Source: Leguminivora glycinivorella
Lineage: Eukaryota; Arthropoda; Insecta; Lepidoptera; Tortricidae
Assembly: GCF_023078275.1 (NCBI RefSeq)
Contig: NC_062973.1
Coordinates: 19,772,956-19,836,955, forward strand
Reading direction: 5' to 3'
Length of the DNA: 64,000 nt
Every line of letters begins with the position of its first letter. Position 1 is the first letter of the stretch. Below the pieces are notes generated by a model, which saw only the letters and a list, made by a program, of their open reading frames with translations, was not told the origin of the DNA and did no database searches. Shown piece after piece: positions 1 to 12,424 of the stretch. A program made the position numbers and the translations under genes.

Positions 1-252
1 GCCGCATATTATACAGCGTATGGTGTCAGGTAAAAGTGAGCCATGTCGAAAATAGCGTTTCTTGGACAAAGAACAAACAGCATCCAACTGCAATTTCTGA
101 GACTGTTTTACAAACTTCATATTATCAATAGACACGTGCAACTAACTTGAAAGACAATATGCCAGTAGTATATTTTAATAAGCTTTAGAGTATATATTTT
201 ATCCCAACGTTGCAAATGATGGTTATATACTGAGAGTTTCTGAACCACGCAC
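1..252. other. Unassigned AT-rich DNA
   Basis: No coding sequence or repeat recognised. The minus-strand open frame covering 117-422 runs through the foldback at 253-350 and has no recognisable protein content. Confidence 0.4.
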
Positions 253-350
253 GTAGCTATATATTGGGAGTGTCTGGACCACGACTGCGACAGCGAGCGA
301 AGCGAAGCTGGAGCATTAGGAGTGGGCCAGAACTCCCAATATATAGCTAC
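253..350. repeat. Foldback (inverted repeat) element
   Basis: The left arm begins GTAGCTATATATTGGGAGT and the right arm ends with its complement, ACTCCCAATATATAGCTAC. The pairing continues inward with one small bulge (TCTGGACCAC against GTGGGCCAGA). The loop of about 40 nt is GC-rich and contains a GCGAGCGAAGCGAAGC run. This looks like a short non-autonomous transposon. No clear target-site duplication was found. Confidence 0.7.
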
Positions 351-629
351 TGGCGAGTTATTGGACTTCCAGTGATGAAAGACCTCTTTCTTCATGAGTA
401 TTTGACTGAATAGGCACCTCAAGACTATTAAAAAAATTTACACTGATTTACGCTTTACGCAGTATCCGTGCAATGACTTTTTGACGTTTTGGAAAACTAC
501 CTGATAGCGAAAATGTCAGGGAAAATGACTGTGTCTATAGAGAAAGTGAAGAGCTCCACAAAGCGGTTACTTACAACAACAAAAAAATATATACACGTCG
601 TTCACTCTATCGAATAATGTTTTCTAAAA

Positions 630-710
630 TAATGATGGCTGTGTTTGGTAGGCTATAATTCTGTAATATAAATTACATAAAATAAAGTTTTATTCTATTC
701 TATTTTATTC
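630..710 (+). mobile_element. Very short LINE/SINE 3'-end insertion with 15-bp target duplication
   Basis: An 81-bp insert ends in AATAAAGTTTTATTCTATTC and further T/A-rich repeats, the usual 3' end of an insect non-LTR retrotransposon. It is flanked by perfect 15-bp direct repeats TAATGTTTTCTAAAA at 615-629 and 711-725. The flanks and the tail together show target-primed reverse transcription with extreme 5' truncation. The parent family cannot be named from 81 bp. Confidence 0.8.
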
Positions 711-725
711 TAATGTTTTCTAAAA

Positions 726-1537
726 ACGTGAAAAAGTCATTGTAGAAGCTCTAGAGATACTGCGAGAACGCAGACGTTGTATGAATTTTTTCATCACTCT
801 TGATTTCAGGCCGACAAAATAAATTTACTAAGGCCGTAAAGGTAAACAATATCAAAATAAATTAGGATTTACACCAAAGCCTGGATTATGTATTAGGCCT
901 TGCGAGGTTAAATAGATAAAACCAGATGACAGAGCCTTATTTCGTTTGGTCGTTTTTAATATCATTATAACATCATAATATGTTCAGCGACATCTATCGG
1001 CTTAGTGGGTAAACTTTAAGGCAATTGTGTATTTCAACACGCACAGTGGTCAATCTAAACCTTAGATTCGTTCGTACTCGGTAATCGATCGACATTTCAC
1101 TGAAACCCACAATATGAAAACATAGGTGTTTTCGTTAGTTGCGTGATCGCGGCGATAAAAAGCTTAATCGGGGCGTTTGGTACAAATGCAACAACATAAA
1201 GGGCGTAATATGACACGTGCATGACAGGTCTCTGAAGAGCAGTCGGCTTGTAAAAATTGTAACAATAAATCATGCAAACTTTAAGCAGGTGAATAATAAA
1301 AACAATAAAAAATACTAAGCGTCAACTTTCAAAAACTGCTGTGATTTTTTTTTTAAGAGCACTATGTGAAAGAATATCAAAGACAGATACATTCCTTTAC
1401 TTATTTTAAATAAACAAAATACGAATACTGATTAGATTAGACACGATTAGGAATATTAGGATCTTGCGTCAGTGTAATAATGGTACTTTACGATAAAAAT
1501 ACCCCAATAACAACTTACGAGTACTAGGCAAGACAGT
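726..1537. other. Unassigned intergenic DNA
   Basis: No coding sequence, SINE head or inverted repeat is recognised. It contains only simple A/T runs. Confidence 0.4.
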
Positions 1538-2090
1538 ACAATTCGCAAAAACCTCAGAACATTTTCACAAGTTTCCAAGAAATTTTGTTGGTACGAGCGC
1601 GCAGTCGTCCCAACAAAGTCCCGCTAGGGTCAACTAAATAAGTATGTAGTTTACATCGTGAGTACAATCGCCAGTGATGGACCAATGTTTGTTTGGCTAA
1701 TTTAATTTGTTACTGGCTAAGTAAACCACGTTTTACGATTGGCAAAAACCTCAAAACATTTTCACGAAAGTTTCTAAGAATCGCCGCGTGCTCATCCCAA
1801 CAAATGAACAAAGATCTGTAACAGTAGGTACAATACTCTAATCGCCAGGTGACGAGACGAGCTAATGTTTGTTTAGCTAATTTAATTTGTTACTTCATAA
1901 GTAGTAGGTCACCTTTTACAATTCGCAAAAACCTCAGAACATCTTCACAAAAGGTTCTAAGAAACGCCACCCGCTCGTCCCGTCCCAAATGAACAATGTC
2001 CCGTTACGTCTAGAGTCAAACAGTTTACCCCATCAACACAATGCCGTAATCGGCAGTGCTGGGCCAATGTTTGTTTGGCTAATGGTTTAA
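1538..2090. repeat. Three diverged tandem copies of a ~190-bp motif
   Basis: Each unit starts with an ACAATTCGCAAAAACCTCAG-like stretch (1538, 1735, 1918), continues with CATTTTCACAA..TTCTAAGAA and a CG-rich CGCTCGTCCCAACAAA segment. It ends with a CAATCGCCAG..GGACCAATGTTTGTTTGGCTAAT block. Spacing is about 197 and 183 bp. Units differ by many substitutions and small indels, so the array is old. No open frame is preserved between units, so it is non-coding. It could be a decayed satellite or a repeated regulatory block. Confidence 0.75.
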
Positions 2091-2526
2091 ACGCACTCAG
2101 AATAAGTGGGATTTCTGAACGAATATTGCGTCTGTGCAATTTGCTCGCCGCTCCGACCTATTAGGATAGTAATAAAATTGCGAGGCTAATGGATGTCTAA
2201 GTGAGGTAATAGCCGTTCCAATTAGGAGCAAGGAAATTTTACTAGTTAAAATTTTATTATAACTGGTAAAAAGATAATTTTATGTCTTTAAGGAATTATC
2301 TCCTTATTACTTACTTTATCAGCTACCCACGTACCACTAAAAGAAATATCAAGTACAGCATGATTAAAATGTGTCTTAATTTATCTCAAAGTGGACATTA
2401 ATTTAAACACAAGTAGTCAATATTTTTACTTTTAACAAGAGCTATATTCAAAGTTTACTAAGCTGAGAAACGGTTATTTTTATCGATTGTAATGTATTTT
2501 AACGTATCGACACTCGACAGCCAGGA

Positions 2527-2660
2527 TGCGTAGCCAAATGGCACAAACGCTCACGAAACGATACGCTCGTAAATATCTATCTCTATCGCTCTTGCGTATT
2601 GGCGCGACAAAACCAGACTATCTTTCGCTGCGTCGTAGAAATGCCATTTGGCTACGGGGC
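2527..2660. mobile_element. MITE, GTAGCCAAATGGCA family, copy A
   Basis: The inverted termini are GCGTAGCCAAATGGCA at the left and TGCCATTTGGCTACGGGGC at the right. The interior holds CGCTCACGAAACG and CTATCGCTCTTGCGTATTGG, which recur in four other copies in this window (7022, 15838, 30912 and 62954). The element is non-coding. No target duplication could be set with certainty. Confidence 0.8.
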
Positions 2661-5600
2661 GTCTACGGTTTAACTCGATTTGCTTTTGTATGAGTATGTC
2701 CTTATGTTCGCCTCACCACTCTCACCAGGTAGCAAATCTCAACCGATTCTCATGAAATGTTGTAACCAGATTTTATGTTTAACCGAATATTTTGGAGATA
2801 TCGTAAAACTCGAAAATTGCCATAAAGGACTTACGTGATGTTAATAGCGTGTATAAAGTTTAAGAAGAGAGTATCGTGAGATCAAGTGAGATGACCATTA
2901 CGACAGTGACTTTAAGTATTTTTCACTTTTGCGTTTTCTAAGCATAATCGCGAAATTCGGACCTGTAGAATTTGTAATAGGAATGTTTTCAATAGAACAC
3001 ATGTATACCAGCTTGTTTCACTGAGTTTTCCACTCAAACATTCAAGAGTTTCAGAAAGTTAAAGCCGTTTTTCATTTACAACATTCCGAGTTTGCCGAGT
3101 ATTCTAACTTTACCAATAATTTTCGAACATAAAACCATAAAAATCCTTAAGCCTTATTGGAATGTCACCTAGTTTCTGTAACTGGCAATCGATTATACTT
3201 TATGGCCTGATTTGAACTTCAAAATACGTCAATAATTAGTTTAAGATCGATCGTATATACCAGTGTCCAAAGTGACGTTTTCCTTGATGAAATGAAATTT
3301 TTGAGCAGCATCCGAAACATCATGCTTAGAATATTTTTGACGTATTATCTTAGATAATTGTTTGAAGAAACTTTATTAAATCAATATCGTATCTGGAGCT
3401 GATTTCGGACGTATCTTCGTCGTATCTTAAAATTCGAATCAGGTCGTAAGTTCGCCAAGTGAAGTCGTTTTGTCATGCACGCGACAAAATATTTAGTCAA
3501 CTGCCCGCGATTACAGACATGCGACGCTAAGCATTTCACTTTGTTCACTCCAATTCTAAGTTGTTTATTTCTTTCCTTGGTCATGAAACGACTAGGCACT
3601 TTTACATGTCAAGAATGTGAAGTACAATGGATTAATGGTTTTCTACATTTCTGATTAGTAAATAGAGGGAAGGTTTCAGCGTAGGTAGAAAATTGGGATC
3701 TAAAATTGATTTGATATCTGATTAAAACCCTCTTCTACTAAAAGCTCTAATGATAAAATGGATTATAGTGATATATTTGGCTAGTACAATTAAGCTAATA
3801 GAAAAGTAAAAGGTTTTATCCAAACTTCAACGAATCTATGACTCATTGGCATGAACCCAAATAGATAGTTAACAAGATAGAAGAGAAAGCCAATTACTTA
3901 AAGCAGGAAAATACTGCAAAAATAGCTGTGAATCTTGTCGCGCCGTAGGCAAACCCGGCTATTGTTACCAAAACAAAACACAGTTGCATTGTTAAGATAA
4001 TTTTACGCATGACAGTGTTTTAACCGCCGGGATTCTGCGGTGCTAAAACAAAAAACTGGCAATAAAAAACAACAAAAACGGCTTCCCTGTTTAATTTAGC
4101 GGGGGTTGTCGACAAAAACGTTTATTCCGCTGGGCATTTGTTGACCGAACGTAACAACATAGGAATGCATTGTTCCCGCTAGTGTCCTACCGGGCAATTC
4201 AAACGGTGTACGTTTTAGAACGATATCCGAAAGATGTCATTCAGTCATTGTGCGTCTCGCCCTCGCCAATACAGCTACGAGCAAGTACGAGAGAAAGGCA
4301 CGAAATCCTAATCACATCCTTCAGATGTCTTTGGTTTAGAATTGGCAGTAGCTGTAGAAAACCCGATATTCACCCCAACCTGACTCAGGCAGTAGGCGCG
4401 TCACTTCACTCCACAATCCATGCCAATGACTCACGGAGATAACACAAGTATCTTTATTATTGACGCAGAAAAAATTATCGCCTTCAAGCACAATAAACTC
4501 TCGTCACCCACTGTTTACGAAGATTTTGCACAAATGCAAAGACACAAACTACTCCTGATTCATTAAGTAAATTGGAGACAACGAATTTAACTTAGGAAAA
4601 AGTTTCAAATGGGGGAATCTTTATTCCATTTTCGCCCTAATCAATTTCAGGCAAACTAAGCGAAAGTTTCAATTCGGTACCCATTCTGGATTGTCTGAAC
4701 GAGTGGCGCGTATCGGGACCTCATAAAGAGCTTGTTTTTGTGTATAACCCCCGAAATAGACGCTTGTTATTGACTGCTCTGACCTGCTTTCATACATAAT
4801 TTGGCTCGGGCTATTTATAAAATCTCGATATCTGTTGTAGATTACCCATTATCTGCAGATGTATTTTTATTTCAGTCAATTAGAACATTGGCTGTAGTTT
4901 ATTCCTGATCACTGTTCAATAATTAAATCACTTAGTTCTAGCTATTTTAACTTAGGTAGAGACAATCCAAGCTAACTTTAGGAAACCAAGTCAGACGATT
5001 ACATAAGGAACTTCATAATCATATTGTATTAAAAAATTTACATTGCCATCATTAAGTTATTGCCAATGACACATCTACTTACAAACTTCGCTTGATCCAA
5101 CTGTAATAAGCTGCTTTATTTAATAGTTATACAGTGACAAATGGCGACCGTATGCTAGTAATAATAAACACACATAAATAGCCGCTACAAAAAAGGATAT
5201 GATGGTTTAGTTTAGGGCAATCATTTCCCGTTAATCAGGTGCCACAAAGAACGTTTGTGATAAAAACCATTCGAATGACACAATTCCAATTTAGCTTTCC
5301 AAGTAATCAGACAGATCGATAAACAAAGTGTAACAAAAGACGGACAAAAAGACAATTTACAGGTGTATAATAAATTTATATAATCACGGGTCTTAGGTTC
5401 CCGCTGGGCCGGGTCGAGGCGCCTGACGGACATAAAAAGATGTCTGTTCGACCCACGCGTTAACTTGGCCGGTTTATAGTTTCATTCTCAGTACGGGTTG
5501 ACCTCTGAGGACCTACCGCGAACGACTTTCGACGTGTTACCTCCCTGTTGCACTTACGTAAGAATTTATGAGTACGACAAAGAAGGCGTGTTTCGCGGTT

Positions 5601-6903
5601 GACCTCTAGATGGTATTAGAATCTTGAAGTTCGTCTGATAGCTAACTGGGGATCCGCTTTATAGGAGTGCAATTAGAACTGCGCGGTTTATGTGCAGTGT
5701 AGAAAATGGAAGACCGAAAGGTGTGGCATCGGGGACTCGTTTGTCTAAGTAATCTAGAAAAACACTAAATAATAATTACTTCCAAGTTTTAACGTTTTAG
5801 TTTGGAATTAATGGTATCAACCTTTCTGCTTTAAGCCTATTAGGACGCGCGGAAGTCAAGTCTTGTAGACGTTAAAAAAATATTTATATTTTTATACAGC
5901 AGTAATGTAGCACCTTGCAACACTATCGAAATCTGATCATCATATTTGAAAGTAACATGATGCAGAACATAACGCATCAGTGTCTATTTATAATAATTAT
6001 GCATTAATTTTAAGTGTAGGAGTTACGAGTATCTTCAATTCGATTCTCATGCAAATCCAAATGAGCACTTTCGAAAAACATGCCCAGTTATTAGAAAAAT
6101 AAATTGTATGTAAATCTACTGCATAAGTCTGGTAAAGACATGGCTGACCCATTGTTTCTGGCAGGCTATCATTATTTACCGATTTTGGGAGTAATCATTA
6201 AATTTGATCCAGTTCAGTGGTTGGGTTGAACCGATCGAAGGTTAATATGAAAATAATAACCTTCGATTACCCCTCATTATGAGAAAACGTAATTTGCTCC
6301 CTTGACGTGTTCGGGGTGCTCATATAAGTACGTAATTACATAAAGCGATTCGGTGTATTACAGGAATTAATGTTATAAGTATGATTTTTTGATAGCCTTT
6401 TTTACACCTGTTATCTGAAAGCGTTTATAGGTTCCAGTTAACGGTTACCCTACAGTAAAGTAAGGAGGCTAAATGGGAATAATTTCTTACATTTTGGGTT
6501 AACCCGAGGTTAACCCACCATTTTTATATGGAATTTAACAGTTGACAGCCCACTAACCTTGAGTTAAGCGGGTGGTGCAAGAGGCCCTTACCAACCTGTC
6601 ACTGTATTTTTTTTACACAAATGTCACTGTACGAATGGGACTCTCATACAATTATGCGCGTACTATAGAAATTAGAAATATCAAATGTTGGTTCAATATA
6701 TACGAAATTCCTCGTGCTTAGCGTCCATTTTAGTACAGGTACAAGTTATAAAACACGTTTCCATAGTTTTATTTCATGAGTATCGTGGTAACCGAAGACA
6801 ATATTACGTTAACTTTATTTCAAATATGGAATACAAATTAAATTAAACACAATCACACATAAATCACTCTCAATATCTAAAATTTCCCTTACCAACTAAA
6901 CTA
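2661..6903. other. Long intergenic stretch without recognised genes
   Basis: No convincing exon was found. The 90-codon frame at 4170-4442 (+) has no recognisable domain and lies in a short locally GC-richer segment. A second GC-richer patch lies at 5380-5720. A small perfect-stem hairpin (ATCGAAGGTTAATAT / ATAATAACCTTCGAT) is at about 6233-6270. The segment near 6500-6660, with GGGTTAACCCGAGGTTAACCC, is probably a dispersed repeat but is not classified here. Confidence 0.4.
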
Positions 6904-7380
6904 TCAAATAAAATCTCCCAAATCCGATCCCTGCGGAAGAGTGCCAATAATGCTGGCCATATTTCCCCGCTGGATGGCAATGCCAATCTTCTGCCCCAGG
7001 AATGAACCAGCCCTAGGATCCCTGGGTGCGTAACCAAATGGCACAGACGCTCACGAAACGAAACGCTCGTAGATATCTATCTCTATCGCTCTTGCGTATT
7101 GGGGCGACAGAGCCAGACTACCTTTCGCGGCGTTCGTTTTCGTTTCGCGTCGCAGAAATGCCATTTGGCTACGGAAACTGGTGGTGTCAACTTGTCAAGG
7201 AGCCTTTTCTTTAAATCCTTGGACAAAGTTCGTGCATCCTGACGCCAAGGCCCTAAAGTCTCCACTGCAAAAGCCGCAAATACGTGGTTACTTAAAAGAC
7301 CAGCATATTTGCGGCGCTTCAGTGCTTGAGCCTCAAAATACATATCTTGTAGCAATATAGTGACCCAGGTAGACTTCAAA
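6904..7380 (-). pseudogene. Retroelement polyprotein C-terminal fragment, split by a MITE
   Basis: Read on the minus strand, the two sides of the MITE at 7022-7174 encode consecutive parts of one protein. The upstream part contains KRRKYAGLLSNHVFAAFAVE, then TLGPWRQDA and LSKDLKKRLLDKL. The downstream part contains PRDPRAGSFLGQKIGIAIQR, then GNMASIIGTLPQGSDLGDF, with a stop at 6904-6906. The 'VET.G.W' and 'Q.I..AIQRGN.ASI.GT' blocks are recalled from the end of many invertebrate retroelement-associated proteins. The fragment lacks any polymerase domain, starts without an ATG and is interrupted, so it is dead. The exact parent family is uncertain. Confidence 0.65.
7022..7174. mobile_element. 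MITE, GTAGCCAAATGGCA family, copy B
   Basis: The left end reads GTGCGTAACCAAATGGCAC and the right end GAAATGCCATTTGGCTACGG. The interior matches the other copies (CGCTCACGAAACG, CTATCGCTCTTGCGTATTGG and a GTTTTCGTTTCGCGTCG block). It sits inside the retroelement coding fragment at 6904-7380, and its insertion explains why that reading frame runs into unrelated sequence. Confidence 0.85.
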
Positions 7381-9481
7381 GCGATATATCTGCAGAATTG
7401 TCATTAAAACACTGCTAATAAAAGACAAGCATTCAAGCTTTTTGCCGTTTATCGCAAGTAAAGACATCAATTTAAAAAGACGCGACACTGTGAATAAACA
7501 ATCCCCGCCATTAAAGTAAAACGTGGACATTTTATTTGTTTATCCGCCGAGCTTTATGTGCCGTATTTAATTATCTCTTTAAGTAAGCAGGTTATAATTT
7601 TCGCACTAGATGGCCTGTTTGGCATAAAACTTATGAAATATGAGACGGAAAATGTTTAATGTCAATGTTATTTTTAGAGCGAGTATATTGATATATGTAT
7701 AAGAGCATATTTGATATGTAAAAGATTTGTTTTTTGGTCAGAGTTCCTGAATATGGTTTTAAACGAAGTAATGTATAACAGATATTTATATATGCAATTC
7801 GTCTTTATATTGTTTTGTGCTGAAAACTCCACTTTGGTAATTTAACCTACAAATCGCATTTGTTTCACTTATCGAAGACTAATATTTCAATAGATTCTTA
7901 ACCAAGCATATTTTAGAGCAATTCAGCCTAAGTCTAACTATGCATATGAGAAATTATATGCCACATGTAAGCCAATTAGGCTATAGTCATTCTAAATTAA
8001 GTTGGAACAAAGGTCAAACTTCTATGAAAATATTACGTTTGCGTAACCTCTGCACACATCGCTGTAAACTTAGCTTGGCACGACACTGTCTGCTAGATGA
8101 CAGCGTTAAATATTAACATTAACATGTAAATGTTCGAAACTGCAACAAGTATTACACTGCATACATACTAATGAAACTCCAACTCTAAACATTTGGCTAA
8201 ACTACATAATTGGCTACAGTCAAAAGTCAAAACTGTTGGTCAAAATGTTTGAACTGCCGAATTTAAACTAACATGGAGGTGCGAAACGGAGGGCAAATGA
8301 AAAATTCCGAGCATGTGCATGCTATGCTAGCTATTTGTCCAGTGGGGTTTACCAATTAAAAAAGTTTGTAAAAATAAAAGTTTAGCTATGTTATAAGTAT
8401 ACCTAGTTTATTATGTCTACATGTTATTATTTTTATGTAAAATGAGGCCAGACAGGAAACAAAAAATATTTTCTTTTTGTCTTTGACTCAGCGCTTTCTC
8501 GGTTCTCGAAAGCAAACTTTGCACCGACTTTATACCCTGAGTAAAGCTTCAAAGCGAAAGATATAAATAGAACAATAATAAATTAATAAAATAAATATTA
8601 TAACAAAATCATATTTTAATAAAAACTTGATATCAATTTGACTTTGCTCGTAATATTTAGTACAACATTTTGTAATTACAATTACAATACTATGCAGTAA
8701 GGTTGCTTTGACTCCTTCTAACTCTGTTTTGATTCACATTTGAACTAATATAATTTCCCACCAATATTAAACAGATTCATCCCATTAGGTCGATATTGAA
8801 TGTACATTCCCAAATGAAATCTGTTCACAAGCCATGCTCGAGTAAATTAGAAATTACAAATCGTCCGACCAATATTGACTCGAAGAGTAAGAGAGTGTTT
8901 GTAGACACGTGTGGTCCGACTGCAAGCGGCTATTAGAGAAGTTAATATAACAAAATGTACCCATCAATGTTTCTCAAGTATAGCTTATACGGGTATAATA
9001 TTGTTCGCTTCGTAGGTACACTCACTTAAACTGATAAGTTTTTAAGACAAATTTGAACATTTGCATAGATCGTAGCTGTTAAAATTTCATGAGACATATT
9101 CAAATGAACCTACGTTAATATATCGCGATTAGCAACTGCATATATTTAAATAAATATTTGCATTGACCGTCTTATTTTTACTACTAATCTACCTAACATA
9201 AAATAAACATTTTTGACACTTGCACATCTAATCCATATCGTATCTATAAGCTCGAATCGAGCTGATCCCCCAATTAATATTGCCCTATGTAATTAAATCA
9301 GAATTTAATAAAAAATTTCTACATATTTCCCATTAACATTCATATTATTAAAGCGTGGCATTTTACACATATGAAGAATATTAAAATTCAATTTCGAGCC
9401 TTCAATGCTTTCTGAAAGCAATCCAGTTAAAATTAAACTCCGGGTGCAGTGATTTTAAAAAGATAAGCTTATTGGAAATAT
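7381..9481. other. Unassigned AT-rich intergenic DNA
   Basis: No exon-like frame, SINE head or inverted repeat stands out. Open frames here are short and shared by both strands. Confidence 0.4.
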
Positions 9482-9620
9482 TTGTGATGTTATCTGGATA
9501 AAGGGACCTTATTGTCGATGGCGCTTACGTCCCGCGGCGTCGTATTTGTACAGGAACATCGTTCATAACGCCGTAAGCGCCATCGAGAATAAGGTCCCTT
9601 TACCCAGGTAATGTCACATT
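9482..9620. mobile_element. Palindromic MITE, TGATGTTATCTGG family, copy 1
   Basis: Nearly the whole element is an inverted repeat. The left arm runs TGTGATGTTATCTGGATAAA then GGGACCTTATTGTCGATGGC; the right arm is its complement, ending CCCAGGTAATGTCACA. The unpaired centre contains CCCGCGGCGTCGTATTTG. A second copy lies at 52407-52541 with its centre in the opposite orientation. Confidence 0.8.
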
Positions 9621-10623
9621 TTGTTTATTCGCCCGTCCATTTGCTGAATAATACAAGTGGATGGACTCAATGTACAAGTTGAAGAATGAAAGCGTAAACA
9701 TTTTTTTATAGCTTTTCATCACATTAGTTCGAAATAGTTAAGAACACAACGGTACGAGTATTGATTCCTCCTAACTTTTAAAAGCTACCTGAGGAGTTAC
9801 AGCTATTTCATACAAACTAAGTAGTGAAATGAGCTTTAACATTTTATTTAGAGGTTTATAATACATATTTTAATAACATAATTTTCAATCCTGTCTGAAT
9901 GCCGGATGAGTTTGTGCCTACGAGAACCTGTCAAAAATGTCATCGTAAGTATTTAAGAATTATTTTATTTCCATAAAATTTATTTTTCACTCCTTTGCAA
10001 GTATGATAAAATAAAATTGATGAAAAACATTGTGTACTTACCACGGGCGGAAGGATTACAAACTCGATTACAATTTTCTCGTTCGTAATCCAGGCCTTTA
10101 TTATCCTGAAATGTATCTTTACTAAAATTCCAAGTAACATATTGCTTAGCTAATGTTATACCTACATAGGTACCAGGCGAGCATAAACAGCTACCAGTGT
10201 TATCGCTACTGGGCAAGCCTGCATACATAATGTCTGTACTAATGGCCTCTGGATTTACAGGACGTGTAGGTGTTGGCTATTAGGGTGTTCTTGTACAGTT
10301 GAATGTTCGAGAACTGGGCAACCAGTATACTTGAAGCCACGAAATATTTAAACAACTATTGAAGTAGGACCGCTTATCGGGCGCGCTTGACATTTTTTTA
10401 GAATTTGGCTATTGAACAGGGGTTAGTAGAACCAATAATCGTTTGTTATACCTACCAAAATTTCTTATACCTACTAACTATATTTCTTATAACTACTAGG
10501 TACTATAATAACTTTAGCTGACAGGTTTTGGGCAGCGTCAAACGAATTTGAACATTTGGAGATAGAAAGTTGATAGATTTAGAGACGCTTAAAATTGGTA
10601 TAGTTTTTACACGATTTTACCAT
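9621..10623. other. Unassigned intergenic DNA
   Basis: Only short overlapping frames on the minus strand near 9940-10228, without recognisable protein content. Confidence 0.4.
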
Positions 10624-11463
10624 TTGATTTATTCTAAAATTTCACCATTTATACGGAAGTTCGCAAATTTCAGGCAATTTTTTACTCTAAACGTAGTACT
10701 ATTGATAAAGACGCCTTTTGAGAACGGCGCGATAGACATTCTGGTTTCCTGAGGCGAACGCTCGCTAAGCTCGCTATCGAGACGAACTATCCAAGCTTTA
10801 AGTACCTCTTTGTTATTAGTTTATCGATGGCGTAGGCTTCATCGATTGCTCTCGACCCGGAATTGACAAGCGACAGATTGGAATAACAGTGCTTCAATCA
10901 ATATTTGGTGTCACATGCATGCTGGTGACAGTGCTGACAAATGCTGATGTGAGGGCGCTGATTCTTCTGTTGAATTGAAACGCCTTTATGACGTATAGGT
11001 AGGCTATTCTACGTAATAATGGAATGTATATACTGCATACATACCGTAAAATAAGTCCGATCCGACTAAGCAATCTATATGCATTAGCAATTGAATTTCG
11101 CCTTAGATTAATCAAGCAATCCCTGCGACGGAAATCCAATTTCCAAAACTGAATTCAGACCCCCTTGACCTTACAATCACGGATGCTAATCTTCCCAGCG
11201 AGCTCAAGTGCAAGCCGAAGTTAGCTGACTTTAGGTCTGTGCGCAAACAGGCAAACATCCTGCAAGCCTGCACCTGACGAAGCTGGGATATTGATGCGGC
11301 TTACTGGCAAAATATACGTAGTATCTTTAGTAACAGTATAGGAAAGCATTTTTGAACATAATTTGATATAACCGATACTTTACATTTTAAGGATTTTATT
11401 TTAGTGATAATGCCTATCATTTCGGCGAAGACAGCTTGTTAAATTTTATGAAACAACACAAAT
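10624..11463. repeat. Tandem duplication, copy 1 (empty-site copy)
   Basis: This 840-bp block is repeated at 11469 with an offset of exactly 845 bp. By eye the copies differ at one base in the compared core (GCGACGG at about 11125, GCAACGG at about 11970). The junction between them holds TGGTAA. The block has an 81-codon minus-strand frame in both copies, but it has no known domain and is conserved only because the duplication is recent. This copy keeps the uninterrupted site ATTTTTGAACATAA (11348-11361) that is split in copy 2. Confidence 0.9.
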
Positions 11464-12206
11464 GGTAATTGATTTATTCTAAAATTTCACCATTTATACG
11501 GAAGTTCGCAAATTTCAGGCAATTTTTTACTCTAAACGTAGTACTATTGATAAAGACGCCTTTTGAGAACGGCGCGATAGACATTCTGGTTTCCTGAGGC
11601 GAACGCTCGCTAAGCTCGCTATCGAGACGAACTATCCAAGCTTTAAGTACCTCTTTGTTATTAGTTTATCGATGGCGTAGGCTTCATCGATTGCTCTCGA
11701 CCCGGAATTGACAAGCGACAGATTGGAATAACAGTGCTTCAATCAATATTTGGTGTCACATGCATGCTGGTGACAGTGCTGACAAATGCTGATGTGAGGG
11801 CGCTGATTCTTCTGTTGAATTGAAACGCCTTTATGACGTATAGGTAGGCTATTCTACGTAATAATGGAATGTATATACTGCATACATACCGTAAAATAAG
11901 TCCGATCCGACTAAGCAATCTATATGCATTAGCAATTGAATTTCGCCTTAGATTAATCAAGCAATCCCTGCAACGGAAATCCAATTTCCAAAACTGAATT
12001 CAGACCCCCTTGACCTTACAATCACGGATGCTAATCTTCCCAGCGAGCTCAAGTGCAAGCCGAAGTTAGCTGACTTTAGGTCTGTGCGCAAACAGGCAAA
12101 CATCCTGCAAGCCTGCACCTGACGAAGCTGGGATATTGATGCGGCTTACTGGCAAAATATACGTAGTATCTTTAGTAACAGTATAGGAAAGCATTTTTGA
12201 ACATAA

Positions 12207-12424
12207 AGTAATTTTTATTAAGCAGAAACGTCTGCTAACGATTCTAAACATTTTTATATTAAAGGAAAAAATGGAAAAATTTACGCTTCCGGCGGGACTT
12301 GAACCCGCACCATTTTTGCAATCCGTAGCTCAATTGGTAAGAGCATTGCACGGATTGCAAAAATGGTGCGGGTTCAAGTCCCACCGGAAGCGTAAATTTT
12401 TCCATTTTTTCCTTTAATATAAAA
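12207..12424. mobile_element. tRNA-like foldback insertion with 14-bp target duplication
   Basis: It is flanked by perfect 14-bp repeats ATTTTTGAACATAA (12193-12206 and 12425-12438); the empty site is at 11348-11361. The insert has two parts. A 43-nt leader (12207-12249) holds the small stem AGCAGAAACGTCTGCT. A near-perfect palindrome (12250-12426) has 76-bp arms with one mismatch around a 25-nt loop. The arms contain tRNA-like sequence, including the B-box GGTTCAAGTCCC. Only the right side is symmetric with the element end; the leader has no partner, so this is not a normal TIR transposon. The target duplication is longer than DNA transposons usually make. Confidence 0.85.
12320..12392 (+). 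other. tRNA-like sequence inside the foldback
   Basis: A tRNA-type A box (TAGCTCAATTGG, 12326-12337) and B box (GGTTCAAGTCCC, 12371-12382) are spaced as in a tRNA and followed by an acceptor-like CCGGAAGC. The 5' acceptor strand is not the matching GCTTCCG but GCAATCCG, because the 5' side belongs to the inverted arm. It is therefore unlikely to be a working tRNA, though the internal promoter boxes could still recruit RNA polymerase III. Confidence 0.55.

Noticed and set aside
4170..4442. 90-codon plus-strand frame as a gene
   Set aside because: No domain, no splice context, and composition fits a short GC-richer repeat remnant.
10894..11984. Two near-identical 81-codon minus-strand frames
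   Set aside because: They are conserved only because the DNA is a recent tandem duplication; no recognisable protein features.
12320..12392. Functional tRNA gene
   Set aside because: A and B boxes are present, but the 5' acceptor strand does not pair with the 3' strand and the sequence is embedded in a foldback.
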